Of a stretch of 64,000 bases of DNA, positions 42,369 to 50,843 are shown piece by piece. A program made the position numbers and the translations under genes. The DNA comes from CAYMAI01 sp964388445. Its GTDB lineage: Bacteria; 4484-113; JAGGVC01. Within the stretch, counting starts at the first letter, position 1; each line of letters opens with the position of its first letter. The stretch spans positions 1 through 64,000 of the forward strand of contig CAYMAI010000010.1 of assembly GCA_964388445.1 (NCBI GenBank). The letters are read 5' to 3'. Below the pieces are notes generated by a model that saw nothing but the letters and a program-made list of their open reading frames with translations, searched no databases and was not told the origin of the DNA.

Positions 42369-43451
42369 TTAAACGCCGCCGAGCGTCCAGCAGGCGGCGG
42401 TGAACAGATAGTCGTCGCGGCGCGGGTGGCCCGCGGGGATGACGTCCGGCGAGAGCCTTGCCCAAATGAAAACGTAATACACGCCCTGTGCGCCCGGCCC
42501 GCCGCCGCCCTCCGGCATGGGAGTGCCCGCAAGCGGTTTCGAGAGGTCGATTGTCGCGACGAATTTGCCGGATTTTTCGTCGAATTCGACGATTTCGGCG
42601 ACGGGGATTCCGCTTTGAGAAGGCGCGCTTCCCGGCGCGAAAAACGCGTTATAGTTTCCCGGTGTCGCGCCAGCTTGCAGATTGGCGTTGAGGACTTCGC
42701 GAGTCAACGGCTGCGGAAACGGACTCCAGCCGAGTCCGACGAACGCGAACTTGGCGCGCGACGCGTCTATCGTGCCCGACACTTTCAGCGGCGTGCCGAG
42801 CTGGACGCTTTTCGGCATTTCCGAAAGCGAGGCGTACTCGGCGATAAACGTTTGGTCGCACGTGAAAACCGAGGTGCCGTCCGCGAATACCGCGAATCCG
42901 ATTCCGACTCCCAGTCCGGTGTGTTCCGGACTCATCAAATTTTCCCGGTGGCCTTCGCTGTGCATGAATTGGCCGTGCATGAATTCGACCACTTTGCGCG
43001 TCAGGTATATGCGAGCATTGCCGCTGAAGAGCGTGACGTTTTCGGTTACGCCGTGAGTGCCGCCTTCGAGCGTATAGCGCATTATCGGGGTAGCCCCCTG
43101 GGTATTCCAGTGGCTTAAATAGGCGTAAATCGCCATGTCGTCCGCGTGCTTTTGCGCCACGGTTTCCGCGAGCGCGTCTTTGCCGAGCTTTTGAATTCCT
43201 TCCGCCGCCCGCGCGCCGTTCACGAGTTCCAGCATATACGCTCGCGCTTCGTCGAGAGTGATTTCTTCGGCCTGCGTGCCGAACATGCGCGCCGCATCAT
43301 CGGCGGTGAAATGTCCCTGCTGCCAGTTGAATTCCTCTTCGGCAAACGCCGGCGAATGGATGAATTCGATAAGTGAAAAAAACGCGAGCGCAGCTAAGAG
43401 CCCTGCAATCGCGCACATACGACGTACTGAAAAATCGCAATCGTAAATCAC
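42369..43451 (-). CDS. Secreted CAP/SCP-domain protein
   Basis: This encodes 360 residues. A signal peptide (hydrophobic about 12-35, cleavage near PAFAEEE) precedes a CAP domain with ARAYMLELVNGAR, HADDMAIYAYLSHW, GVTENV and HSEGHRENLMSPEHTGLGVGI, the usual cavity His/Glu residues. A C-terminal beta-rich domain of about 130 residues follows. CAP proteins are extracellular and bind lipids or act as proteases in some cases. GTG 43451 is chosen because TATAAT lies six bases before it; an ATG at 43466 would overlap that -10 element. Confidence 0.85.
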   Translation of the reverse strand: MIYDCDFSVRRMCAIAGLLAALAFFSLIEFIHSPAFAEEEFNWQQGHFTADDAARMFGTQAEEITLDEARAYMLELVNGARAAEGIQKLGKDALAETVAQKHADDMAIYAYLSHWNTQGATPIMRYTLEGGTHGVTENVTLFSGNARIYLTRKVVEFMHGQFMHSEGHRENLMSPEHTGLGVGIGFAVFADGTSVFTCDQTFIAEYASLSEMPKSVQLGTPLKVSGTIDASRAKFAFVGLGWSPFPQPLTREVLNANLQAGATPGNYNAFFAPGSAPSQSGIPVAEIVEFDEKSGKFVATIDLSKPLAGTPMPEGGGGPGAQGVYYVFIWARLSPDVIPAGHPRRDDYLFTAACWTLGGV

Positions 43452-43457
43452 GCAGCG

Positions 43458-43463
43458 ATTATA
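43458..43463 (-). promoter_or_regulatory. Leaderless -10 of CAP gene
   Basis: TATAAT on the minus strand (43463-43458), then CGCTGC, then GTG 43451. Confidence 0.65.
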
Positions 43464-43500
43464 CATGACTTACGCAATGCCATTTTGCGAAAGATACAAG

Positions 43501-44889
43501 CTAAATCACGAACAGATAGCTAGTCAGCTCTTCCGGCGGAAGAGTGTTTTCGACCGCGTCCGGCGAAAGAGCCACCCTTAGGAAAAACATTCTTCCTTCG
43601 CGCGCTTTCGATTCGCGGCCGACGAGCCGGTTGTAAAAGCTCGCCTGGTCGGCGCCCGTGCCTTTGATTATCACGAGCCCGCTTTTCGCCGTGGGAAGCG
43701 GAATGCTTGCGCCGAAGCCGCCCGCGCCCCCGCCGATACCGCCGCCTCCGCCGGAGCCTCCCCCGCCAACTCCGCCGCCTGCGCCTCCTCCTGCGCCGCC
43801 GCCCGCGCCGCCGCCGCCGTTAATCTGGCCGCCGCGATATACGTAGTATCCGGTGTCGATGCTCGGCACGACGTCCATACTCAACAAAATGTCGCCGAGT
43901 TGATTTACGTCCATATAATGCGGTTGATGGAAATTAGCGGTACCCGCGCCTTTCATTTTCAGTTCGTGTTCCATCCGCTCACGGCTCGTAACGAACAATA
44001 TCGGCTTGCCGTACGGGTCGGCTTCGTTCGGAATGACCATATACGCCAGATTGTTCGCCGAAACAATCGTCGTGAAAACGACGTCGAACGGCGCGTCGAG
44101 AAACCGCCCGTGGAAAGGCGCCGGTCCGCCGCTGCCTTGGCCCGCGGGATTCCATTCCGCCGCGTCGCGGAAACCGCCGCCGCGCGGCTCGCCGGGAGTC
44201 GGGGTCGTTTGAATCGGCTCGCGCCGTCCGCCCACCGGCGGCTGGAACGCGTACGGATCGACGATGATGCTTATCCCGCTCACTTCGGAAAGAATCGCCA
44301 TGCAGTCGAAGAAGTTCAGTCCGCCGCTGGCGTCGAGCGAAACGCGCACGTCGCTAAGCTGATTAGGCCTGCTTTGCATATATTCGACGAGTTGCATGAA
44401 TCCGCGGCTTTCTTCGCTGTACGACGGATAATCGTCATAGCCCCGCTCATGGACTTGCGGCTCGCGCCGCATCCGCGGGATATGCGAGGTGTCGCGTCCA
44501 GAAAGCGCGTCGCGAAGCGAGGGCGCCTCCGAAATTTGGCCCGGCGAAATGTCGAGAGCCTTGGCGATTTTCTGGAGGTCCGCACGCGAGCCCGCGAAAA
44601 TAATGAAGTCGGGCGGCGTTTCGTCCACTATTTCAGGGAGTCCGCTGGCCGGATTGCTTGCGGTAATCGCCGGTCTGCCCGGAGCGTAAACCCTGAAATC
44701 GCCGTGCACCGGCAGAATTCCAGCTGCAAACAGCCGGCTTAGCAGCCTGTCCGCGTCCGCGTGAACGAGCGTTTTTACTTCCATGGGGCGAAGTTCGCCG
44801 CGATTTTCGTCGGCGGCAAGTGCGGGGAGCGCAGAAGCCGCAACCGCCGCGGCAATGTACAAACATATAAAACCGGAACGAATATTCAT
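43501..44889 (-). CDS. Secretin-N/STN-like exported protein with Gly-rich linker
   Basis: This encodes 462 residues with a signal peptide (to about residue 25, ALPALAADE). Residues about 180-215 (VRVSLDASGGLNFFDCMAIL, then SIIVDP) and the later LDAPFDVVFTTIVSANNLAYMV resemble the STN/secretin N0 domain of PilQ and GspD. The secretin barrel is missing. Instead a run of about 45 residues is almost all Gly with a few Ala/Val/Ser, followed by a short terminal domain ending LTSYLFVI. It may be a periplasmic accessory of a pilus or secretion machine. GGGAGGTGG precedes ATG 44889. Confidence 0.65.
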   Translation of the reverse strand: MNIRSGFICLYIAAAVAASALPALAADENRGELRPMEVKTLVHADADRLLSRLFAAGILPVHGDFRVYAPGRPAITASNPASGLPEIVDETPPDFIIFAGSRADLQKIAKALDISPGQISEAPSLRDALSGRDTSHIPRMRREPQVHERGYDDYPSYSEESRGFMQLVEYMQSRPNQLSDVRVSLDASGGLNFFDCMAILSEVSGISIIVDPYAFQPPVGGRREPIQTTPTPGEPRGGGFRDAAEWNPAGQGSGGPAPFHGRFLDAPFDVVFTTIVSANNLAYMVIPNEADPYGKPILFVTSRERMEHELKMKGAGTANFHQPHYMDVNQLGDILLSMDVVPSIDTGYYVYRGGQINGGGGAGGGAGGGAGGGVGGGGSGGGGGIGGGAGGFGASIPLPTAKSGLVIIKGTGADQASFYNRLVGRESKAREGRMFFLRVALSPDAVENTLPPEELTSYLFVI

Positions 44890-45055
44890 AATCCACCTCC
44901 CGGCGGCGCGCCGCCGGAACCAGAATGTCCATGCGCATCCGTGCGCCGCGACGCCCGCGACCGCGCGAATGCATGGCTTCTGATACCATTAGTATACCTG
45001 TTGTTCCCGGTTTTTCACGCCTCATCCGGTTTTTTACATGCGGCGCGGCGCTCCT

Positions 45056-45337
45056 ATGCCGGAAAAGGACAAGCGATTGAGCAGATGTAACGAATATCAG
45101 CGGATGATCGAAAACGGAGATTGGCTGGAGGCTATTTCCGCGCTCGGCAACGCTCTCGAAGCCGACCCGGATTATTCCGGAGCGTTTTTCAACCTGGGGT
45201 TGGCGTACGAAAAGGGCGGGCTTACGCGTTTCGCCCGCGCCGCGTACGAGGAATATCTACGAATCGCGCCTGACGGATATTGGGCGAAAAAGGCCGGCGA
45301 ACGTCTGGCCGCTCTTTCCGCGCCGGATTCCGCGTGA
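45056..45337 (+). CDS. Small TPR protein
   Basis: This encodes about 93 residues with one and a half to two tetratricopeptide repeats: WLEAISALGNALEADPDYSGAFFNLGLAYEK, followed by a second unit ending YEEYLRIAPDG. Such small TPR proteins mediate protein contacts. ATG 45056 and ATG 45038 are both possible; neither has a ribosome-binding site. A TATACC near 44992 may be the -10. It is divergent from the secretin-like gene. Confidence 0.75.
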   Translation: MPEKDKRLSRCNEYQRMIENGDWLEAISALGNALEADPDYSGAFFNLGLAYEKGGLTRFARAAYEEYLRIAPDGYWAKKAGERLAALSAPDSA

Positions 45338-45346
45338 ATAAGAGAG

Positions 45347-45889
45347 CTATATGTCCCGAATCAAAACGACGGCGTGTTCGCCCGCGCCGAAATAGTCTTT
45401 CCAAAGATGCTGATGTAGTCCGCCGGCTTCGGGTTTGGATTTGCCGCCGCCGCCGTCCGGATGGAAGTTTCCGCCCGCCAGCATTTCGGAAGGCGGCTCG
45501 ACGGGCGCGAAATCGCTGAGCATGAAAAGTGACAAAAACGTTTGCGAATTATGGGGCACCGCTGCGAAAAGCTTGTCGCATCCCAGCTCTTTCGCCGCGC
45601 CGCAAAGCCTGCCGAGAAAAAATTTGACCGCGCCGGTGCCGAGAAGCGCGCCGTCCACGAGTAGGGTTTGAATCATCGCGTTGCCGCGAAAGCTTGGCGC
45701 TATCGTGCAGGCGACTACCCCGCATATCGCGCCTTCCGGATTTTCCAGCTTGAGCGCGAGGTCGCCGAATTGATGCAGGAACATCGCCGGCGCGCACCCG
45801 CCGGGCGGGATCCCCTTCCAGCCTTGCGTTTTTCCGGCCACGCGCTCGACGTCTTCCCACGTGAACGGCCTGGTTTGATAGTCTTCCAT
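45347..45889 (-). CDS. Probable GNAT-fold acetyltransferase
   Basis: This encodes 180 residues with a GNAT-like arrangement: CGVVACTIAPSFRGNAMIQTLLVDGALLG could be the central strand and cofactor loop, and an alpha helix and strand follow (AAKELGCDKLFAAVP). The typical R-G-x-G-x-A loop is not clear. A Gly-rich loop (PDGGGGKSKPEAGG) precedes the end. GGAG precedes ATG 45889, and the gene starts 15 bases after the nucleotidyltransferase fusion, so they form an operon. It may modify a product of that enzyme. Confidence 0.5.
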   Translation of the reverse strand: MEDYQTRPFTWEDVERVAGKTQGWKGIPPGGCAPAMFLHQFGDLALKLENPEGAICGVVACTIAPSFRGNAMIQTLLVDGALLGTGAVKFFLGRLCGAAKELGCDKLFAAVPHNSQTFLSLFMLSDFAPVEPPSEMLAGGNFHPDGGGGKSKPEAGGLHQHLWKDYFGAGEHAVVLIRDI

Positions 45890-45904
45890 CGTTCTCCGGC
45901 AAGC

Positions 45905-47644
45905 CTAAAATTTGCGGCCGGTACCGAACTCGCCCGACTCGTCTCTGATTTGCTTCGAAATTTTTTCCTGCGCCACGCCTTGGCGAAGCTCGATTTTGTG
46001 ACTGAGCGCTTCGATAATCGCCGGGATATGATCGACGCTTTCGACGCGGATCAGCCGCGCGTCCTCGTCGTCGAACCTGAATTTTTGCACCGCGGCGCCG
46101 AGCCCTTCGAAATCCTGCCAAATGTCTATTTTCACCCAAATGTACACATGTGGAACGGGCGGCATCGAATCGCCCAGCGTGAGGCTCGCGAGCATGAACT
46201 CGCGGTCTTTCCACTGGAAGTAGTATCCGATTCGAATCATCCGCTCGTCGTTTTCGGGATATTTGCGGTACACGTTTTCGATTTGGCGGATTGCCTTGTC
46301 AACCTGTGTCGCGAGTGCGAGCTTGTGTTCGAGTTTGTCTATGGTCAGCCTGTAAACGCGGGCGGGAAAATGCAGGTATTCGTAAAACTTTTCGGGCACC
46401 CAAGTGTTAGAGCGCGTTCCGTCCGGCAAAAGCGTCGTCAGCTCGGTGTCGGGCAAATTTTCGCTCGTTTTCTTGTAAAGGTCGGGGCGTATTGATTCGG
46501 CCGAGGGCCGTTCTTCCTCCTCGCCCATCGCGAAGATAAGGTCGGCGGTGTCCTTCATTCCCGCCGCCATCGCCGCTAGCTCCGCCGCGGGGTCGGCTTT
46601 CGTGCCGGGCTTCGAGGATTTTTCGGAATCGAAGTCGTGGGGGAACGGGTCTTTCGGCGGTTCTTTGAACTTCGGCATTCCTATTGCGCCGGCTTCGCGC
46701 TCGCGCTTTCTGCGCAGGAGCTTGATGTCTTCCTCCGTCATCGGCCTGTCCGCTGGAAGCCCTGCGTCGTCGAATTTCGGCTGGGCCTGCGCGGGCGCCG
46801 GTGCGCCGGGAGGAGGATAATAGCCCATATAAGGCGGCGGCCAGCCCACCCTGCGGCCCGGGTCTATGAACCCCGGCGACGCGGGAGACGCGGGCATGGG
46901 CGCGGGAATGAGGTCGGGCAAATCCCACGAGATTTCCGCCGCAAGCTGATTGGCGCGCGGATAGCTTTCGAAGGTTCCCGCGTCGGTCCACCAGCCGTCG
47001 AGGACGCCGAAGAAAAGCTCCTGGTCTTTTAGATAGGCGCTGTTCACGTCCGTGATTTCAAGCTCGCCCCTGCCGGAAGGTTTGAGCGTTTTTACGATTT
47101 CGAAAACCCGGCTGTCGAAAACGTAAACGCCGATAACGGCGAGGTTGGTTTTCGGCTCTTTCGGTTTTTCCTCTATTGCGGCGATGCGTCCAACCGTGAT
47201 TTCCGCCACGCCGAACCTGTGCGGGTCGGGCACTTCTTTTAAAAGCACCATCGCGCCCTTTCCGCCGGTTTCGGCGAAAAACTTGTCGAGGTGGGGCTTC
47301 AGCGGGTCGCTGAAAACGTTGTCGCCGAGGATTACGCACATGTGGTCGCCCGCGGCGAATTTTTCGGCGAGGCCTAGCGCCTGCGCGATGCCGCCCGCCT
47401 CGTCTTGAACGCGGTAGGTGAAATCTACGCCGAACGACGCGCCGCTTCCGAGAAGCTCGACCATGTCGCCCATATGCTCTCGCCCCGTTACGACGAGAAT
47501 TTCGGTCACTCCCGCCTGGCGCAGTTTCATCACGGGATGCACCACCATCGGATATTTGCCGACTGGAAGGAGGTGCTTGTTCGTCACCTTCGTAAGGGGA
47601 AAGAGCCGAGACCCCGTCCCACCGGCCAAAATTACGCCTTTCAT
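45905..47644 (-). CDS. Sugar-nucleotidyltransferase fused to unknown C-terminal domain
   Basis: This 579-residue protein has an RmlA/RfbA-like N-terminal half (1-240) that would join a sugar-1-phosphate to a nucleotide: GGTGSRLFPLT (8-18), LPVGKYPM, LGDNVFSDPL and EEKPKEP with AVIGVYVFD. A Pro/Gly/Ala-rich linker follows (about 250-300). The last 250 residues are charged and match nothing I know; they include VPEKFYEYLHFPARVYRL and a strand-rich FYF/FMLASLTLGDSMPP part. The fusion is unusual for RmlA, which is normally about 290 residues. AGGAG precedes ATG 47644. Confidence 0.8.
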   Translation of the reverse strand: MKGVILAGGTGSRLFPLTKVTNKHLLPVGKYPMVVHPVMKLRQAGVTEILVVTGREHMGDMVELLGSGASFGVDFTYRVQDEAGGIAQALGLAEKFAAGDHMCVILGDNVFSDPLKPHLDKFFAETGGKGAMVLLKEVPDPHRFGVAEITVGRIAAIEEKPKEPKTNLAVIGVYVFDSRVFEIVKTLKPSGRGELEITDVNSAYLKDQELFFGVLDGWWTDAGTFESYPRANQLAAEISWDLPDLIPAPMPASPASPGFIDPGRRVGWPPPYMGYYPPPGAPAPAQAQPKFDDAGLPADRPMTEEDIKLLRRKREREAGAIGMPKFKEPPKDPFPHDFDSEKSSKPGTKADPAAELAAMAAGMKDTADLIFAMGEEEERPSAESIRPDLYKKTSENLPDTELTTLLPDGTRSNTWVPEKFYEYLHFPARVYRLTIDKLEHKLALATQVDKAIRQIENVYRKYPENDERMIRIGYYFQWKDREFMLASLTLGDSMPPVPHVYIWVKIDIWQDFEGLGAAVQKFRFDDEDARLIRVESVDHIPAIIEALSHKIELRQGVAQEKISKQIRDESGEFGTGRKF

Positions 47645-47770
47645 ACGCCGCTCCTTTCGCCCTACGCCAGGCCAAGTGCAAAGACGGGAGTATTATAGCG
47701 CAATGGGGGGGGATGATTAGGATTTTCAAACTATACCTAGGTACGGCAAGGTGGATGCTGCGAAATCAGG

Positions 47771-47776
47771 TATAAT
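47771..47776 (+). promoter_or_regulatory. -10 of methyltransferase gene
   Basis: TATAAT ten bases before ATG 47787 predicts a leader of only about four bases; no Shine-Dalgarno site is present. Confidence 0.45.
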
Positions 47777-47786
47777 TGGCTTGGCT

Positions 47787-48695
47787 ATGTCAAATTTAGT
47801 ATCAAGTTCCGTAAAAGCACATACTCAAGTTGCCATTTGGCAAGGAGATTGCAGGGTGCTATTAAGTAAAATTGCCAGCAATTCGATTCATTTAGTTTTA
47901 ACCGACCCACCCTATTTCTTAGACGGTTTAGATAACGAATGGAAAAAAGGGCAAAATGGTACTACTAGGGAAACTGGCGTGGTTGGGAAGCTACCAGTTG
48001 GTATGAAGTTTGACAAAAGGCAAGGAATTGCTTTACAGGAGTTTATGACACCAATCTGCCAAGAGCTCCATCGGGTTTTGGTACCGGGTGGCTTTTTTGT
48101 TTGTTTTAGCCAGCCTAGACTATACCATCGCCTTGCGGTTACGGCCGAAGATTCAGGTTTTGAAATTCGAGACCTCCTGGCATGGCATTTCACGAAAAAG
48201 GCACAATTCAAGGCTTTCAGCCTTAATCATTTTGTTGAGAAAATGGATTTATCGGAAAAACAAAAGAAATCGTTGAAAAAAGATATGGAGGGCCGAAAGA
48301 CCCCTCAACTAAGGCCTCAATTTGAAGCCATGATGCTTGCCCAAAAGTCTAAGGCTGGCACATTTCTGGAGAATTGGCGCAAGTATAGGGTTGGGTTGAT
48401 GGATGCGAGAAGAAGCCTTAATGGTGGTTCCCCAACAACCGTAATGACGGTTGAAAAACCCTTACGCACAGCAAACGACGACCATCTTACAATGAAACCA
48501 GTTCCTCTCCTAAAGCACATCATAGAGCTCTTTACGAGTGCGGAGCAAGTAGTCCTTGATCCGTTTTTGGGCAGTGGCTCTACTTGTATCGCTGCTTTTC
48601 AAGCTTGCAGGGCAAGTATCGGCATTGAAATAAATCCTGAATATGTTAAAATGGCCTTTCATCGTTTAAAGGAGGCTGGTTTCCATGGATCCTAA
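47787..48695 (+). CDS. Site-specific DNA methyltransferase (N4/N6, beta class)
   Basis: This encodes 302 residues with motif IV DPPY at 40-43 ahead of motif I DPFLGSGSTCIA near residue 253, the beta-class order of amino-methyltransferases. It should methylate adenine or cytosine amino groups in DNA. Recognition sequence unknown. No restriction nuclease is adjacent; the only partner is the small gene overlapping its end. Its DNA is much AT-richer than the neighbours on both sides, which suggests horizontal transfer. Confidence 0.9.
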   Translation: MSNLVSSSVKAHTQVAIWQGDCRVLLSKIASNSIHLVLTDPPYFLDGLDNEWKKGQNGTTRETGVVGKLPVGMKFDKRQGIALQEFMTPICQELHRVLVPGGFFVCFSQPRLYHRLAVTAEDSGFEIRDLLAWHFTKKAQFKAFSLNHFVEKMDLSEKQKKSLKKDMEGRKTPQLRPQFEAMMLAQKSKAGTFLENWRKYRVGLMDARRSLNGGSPTTVMTVEKPLRTANDDHLTMKPVPLLKHIIELFTSAEQVVLDPFLGSGSTCIAAFQACRASIGIEINPEYVKMAFHRLKEAGFHGS

Positions 48696-48963
48696 GGAAT
48701 GGGCAAGATTAGGCTACTTTCATTTGCAGCAGGCAATTCTTCAGCTTTTGGAGGAAAACTACCCCGACTGCATCGGAGCCGCGGCAATTGGTAAAGGAAT
48801 TGGAGTTTTTCGTAAAGCTGGAAAGGCTGGAATGAACGACGCCATCGTGACGGGGATTTTAAACTCACTTGCCGAGGAAAACAAAGCAGAAAGGTGCGAG
48901 CAGACCAATAAGAAGGGTGGTTGGCGAATGACTAAGGACGAGTATGCAAGTCGTTGTCCATAA
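48685..48963 (+). CDS. Small winged-helix-like protein paired with methyltransferase
   Basis: This encodes 92 residues, overlapping the methyltransferase by 11 bases, with GGAGG before its ATG. The pattern of helices and the basic C-terminal wing (KKGGWRMTKDEY) suggest a winged-helix DNA-binding fold. It could be a regulator, or the remnant or partner of a restriction system. I cannot assign it further. Confidence 0.6.
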   Translation: MDPKEWARLGYFHLQQAILQLLEENYPDCIGAAAIGKGIGVFRKAGKAGMNDAIVTGILNSLAEENKAERCEQTNKKGGWRMTKDEYASRCP

Positions 48964-48977
48964 TCAGCATCTTTGGC

Positions 48978-49562
48978 TTAACTCCCCTCCCGCCACTCCA
49001 GCATTTCGTAGTTCGATTTCGACATTCCTAGGTTTAGGTAGGTTTTTAGCGCGGCGCCGTTTTCCCTGTCCACGTAAAGCCTGACGCACGCCGCGCCCTC
49101 CCGCCGGGCCAGCTCGATTACGTGCTCGTGCAGCGCGCGATATACGCCGCGGCGCCGATGCTCCGGGCGGACGTACACGCTTTGAATCCAGATGTACCAC
49201 GCGTTGTGCCAATCGCTCCACTCTCGCGTCAGCATAAGCGTCCCCGCACGCATCCACCCCTCGTCCTTCTCGCCGCCGCCGTGCATGCCGGCAAAATTAG
49301 CGCCGTCCGTTAGATCGGGAGAACTTGCTCCAGAATTTTCATCAGATTCGCCGCCGCCGCCGCCCCCGCTTTCCGCGGCGGAAAAAACATCCGCGATGAA
49401 ATATTCCGCACGGTCCGGATGTGCGAATACCGCGCGTATTCCGGCGAGCAGCCGCGCCCGGTCGAGAGTCACGCCTTCGGACTCCATCGCCATCGCCATG
49501 CTGCAATCCGCCAGAAATTCCGCGTCGCCAACAAGTCCGCTGCGTACTTTTATTTCCGTCAC
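48978..49562 (-). CDS. GNAT-family acetyltransferase with low-complexity insert
   Basis: This encodes 194 residues. The GNAT core is clear: IWIQSVYVRPEHRRRGVYRALHEHV provides the cofactor loop (R-R-R-G-V-Y), and LYVDRENGAALKTYLNLGM is motif B. Residues about 63-105 are a Gly/Ser/Asp-rich insert before the central strand. GTG 49562 has GGAG upstream and overlaps the stop of the previous gene, so translation is coupled. Substrate unknown. Confidence 0.85.
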   Translation of the reverse strand: MTEIKVRSGLVGDAEFLADCSMAMAMESEGVTLDRARLLAGIRAVFAHPDRAEYFIADVFSAAESGGGGGGESDENSGASSPDLTDGANFAGMHGGGEKDEGWMRAGTLMLTREWSDWHNAWYIWIQSVYVRPEHRRRGVYRALHEHVIELARREGAACVRLYVDRENGAALKTYLNLGMSKSNYEMLEWREGS

Positions 49563-49867
49563 TTTCGCTTCTCCAGTTCGTCTTCGACGGCTTTAACCTT
49601 GTCCATTAGCCGCACGACTTTATCCACCCGGTGGTCGATTTTCGCGATGATATATACGCGGTAATGCCCGTCCGCGATTAGAGCCTCGTCCACCTTGCGG
49701 ATTAGCTCCAGTAGCTCGCCGAAATCGCCCTCGACGATCGTGCTCATCGGCGTGAGCATGCTCGGCATTCCGGACGAGCGAATCACCTCTTCCGCCACCG
49801 CCACGCTTGCCCGCAGGCTTTCCACGCCCGCCTTGCGCGGACTGATTGTAAGTTCGAGAATAGCCAA
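49559..49867 (-). CDS. MTH1187-family thiamine-binding-type protein
   Basis: This encodes a 102-residue protein of the MTH1187/YkoF-like family, small ferredoxin-fold proteins thought to bind thiamine or a related pyrimidine. Features are AILELTISPRKAG at the N terminus, PMSTIVEGDFGELLELI and a terminal helix DKVKAVEDELEKRK. TTG 49867 is the start because GGAGG lies 8 bases upstream and the family begins at this point; an in-frame ATG at 49975 would add 36 unrelated residues. It overlaps the acetyltransferase start at GTGA. Confidence 0.85.
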   Translation of the reverse strand: MAILELTISPRKAGVESLRASVAVAEEVIRSSGMPSMLTPMSTIVEGDFGELLELIRKVDEALIADGHYRVYIIAKIDHRVDKVVRLMDKVKAVEDELEKRK

Positions 49868-49966
49868 GTTGAACGCCTCCGCGAAAAATAATATCGCGCA
49901 ATTCCGCAAGCCGCCGCCGTTTTGTGGTATCTTTTCACGGCCGGGCGTCGCGCCCGCGAGAACGAA

Positions 49967-50695
49967 ATGAAGCATATCAAAATCGTCGCCGTTACGTTAT
50001 TTCTTGTGGCGTTTTTCGCCGCATCCCCGCATGTTCGCGCGTCCGAGCTTTGGACGCCGCAAGATTCCGGCTCGTATTTCCGGGTACTGCTCGGACAGGC
50101 GAAGTGGTCGGAAGGCCGCTACTATGCCATCGCCGCTACCGACCGTTCCGAAGGCGATATGGAAGCGAGCCTCAGCGCGGCAATAGACGCGTGGACGATT
50201 CTTTGGCGTTCCTACGGTTATCAGCCGGCGGCGCGCAAGGTGCGCGAGCTGTCCGTCCTTTCGCCGGGCATAAACCGCCACGCGGGATTCACCGGCGGGC
50301 TGAACGTCGAAGCGGACGCCACCGTGATGGAACTTAAAAATCCGGCGTACGCGAACTATACGATGTTTCTTTTCCGCATCGTGAACCGGAATTACGAAGT
50401 CCTTCCGCTCGCTTTTACGGAAGTAAGCGTGCTCGACACGGCCGGCAAGTGGTGGCGGGCGGAAAAGCTTACCGAGACGCATCCGCTTTGGCAGAACGTC
50501 AAGCGGCTTGCCGCAACTTTCGAGCCGGAAGAACGGGCGCTTCCCGGGCGAGTCGTCAGCTTCAAAAAAGTGTATGCATCCCCAAACTTGACAAAGGGCA
50601 AAATCCGTTTAATACTCCTCAAGGCGGGCGAGGTCGAAGTGGAAATCCCCTATCTCGAAACTCTGTCGTCAGGCGATGACCTTGCAGTGCCGTAA
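49967..50695 (+). CDS. Exported hypothetical protein
   Basis: This encodes 242 residues with a signal peptide (hydrophobic 5-20, cleavage near VRASE). A helical part containing AAIDAWTILWRSYGYQPAARK is followed by a beta-sandwich-like C-terminal half (FLFRIVNRNYEVLPLAFTEV, VSFKKVYASP, IRLILL). There are no Cys, so it is not a lipoprotein. Function unknown. ATG 49967 has only a weak site; TGTGGTATCTT (49923-49933) is a plausible extended -10. Confidence 0.65.
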   Translation: MKHIKIVAVTLFLVAFFAASPHVRASELWTPQDSGSYFRVLLGQAKWSEGRYYAIAATDRSEGDMEASLSAAIDAWTILWRSYGYQPAARKVRELSVLSPGINRHAGFTGGLNVEADATVMELKNPAYANYTMFLFRIVNRNYEVLPLAFTEVSVLDTAGKWWRAEKLTETHPLWQNVKRLAATFEPEERALPGRVVSFKKVYASPNLTKGKIRLILLKAGEVEVEIPYLETLSSGDDLAVP

Positions 50696-50802
50696 TGCCG
50701 TTATGAGCGCGTCGGCGGCGCGCGAACGGCTGTTTTCAGGTGGATGGACAATCGGGGCTAAAGGCGTCCCGGCGGGTGAATAGAAGTTTTAATAAATGTG
50801 AC

Positions 50803-50830
50803 TATAAGGTAACAACGCATTCGTGCGTTG
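50803..50830 (+). promoter_or_regulatory. dnaE -10 and 5'-terminal UUCG hairpin
   Basis: TATAAG (50803-50808) is a likely -10. The mRNA would begin near 50815, at the base of the hairpin CAACGCA-TTCG-TGCGTTG (50813-50830), a 7-base stem with the very stable UUCG loop. A stable 5' end of this kind protects mRNA from decay. Confidence 0.5.
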
Positions 50831-50843
50831 TTCGAGGTGTTTG

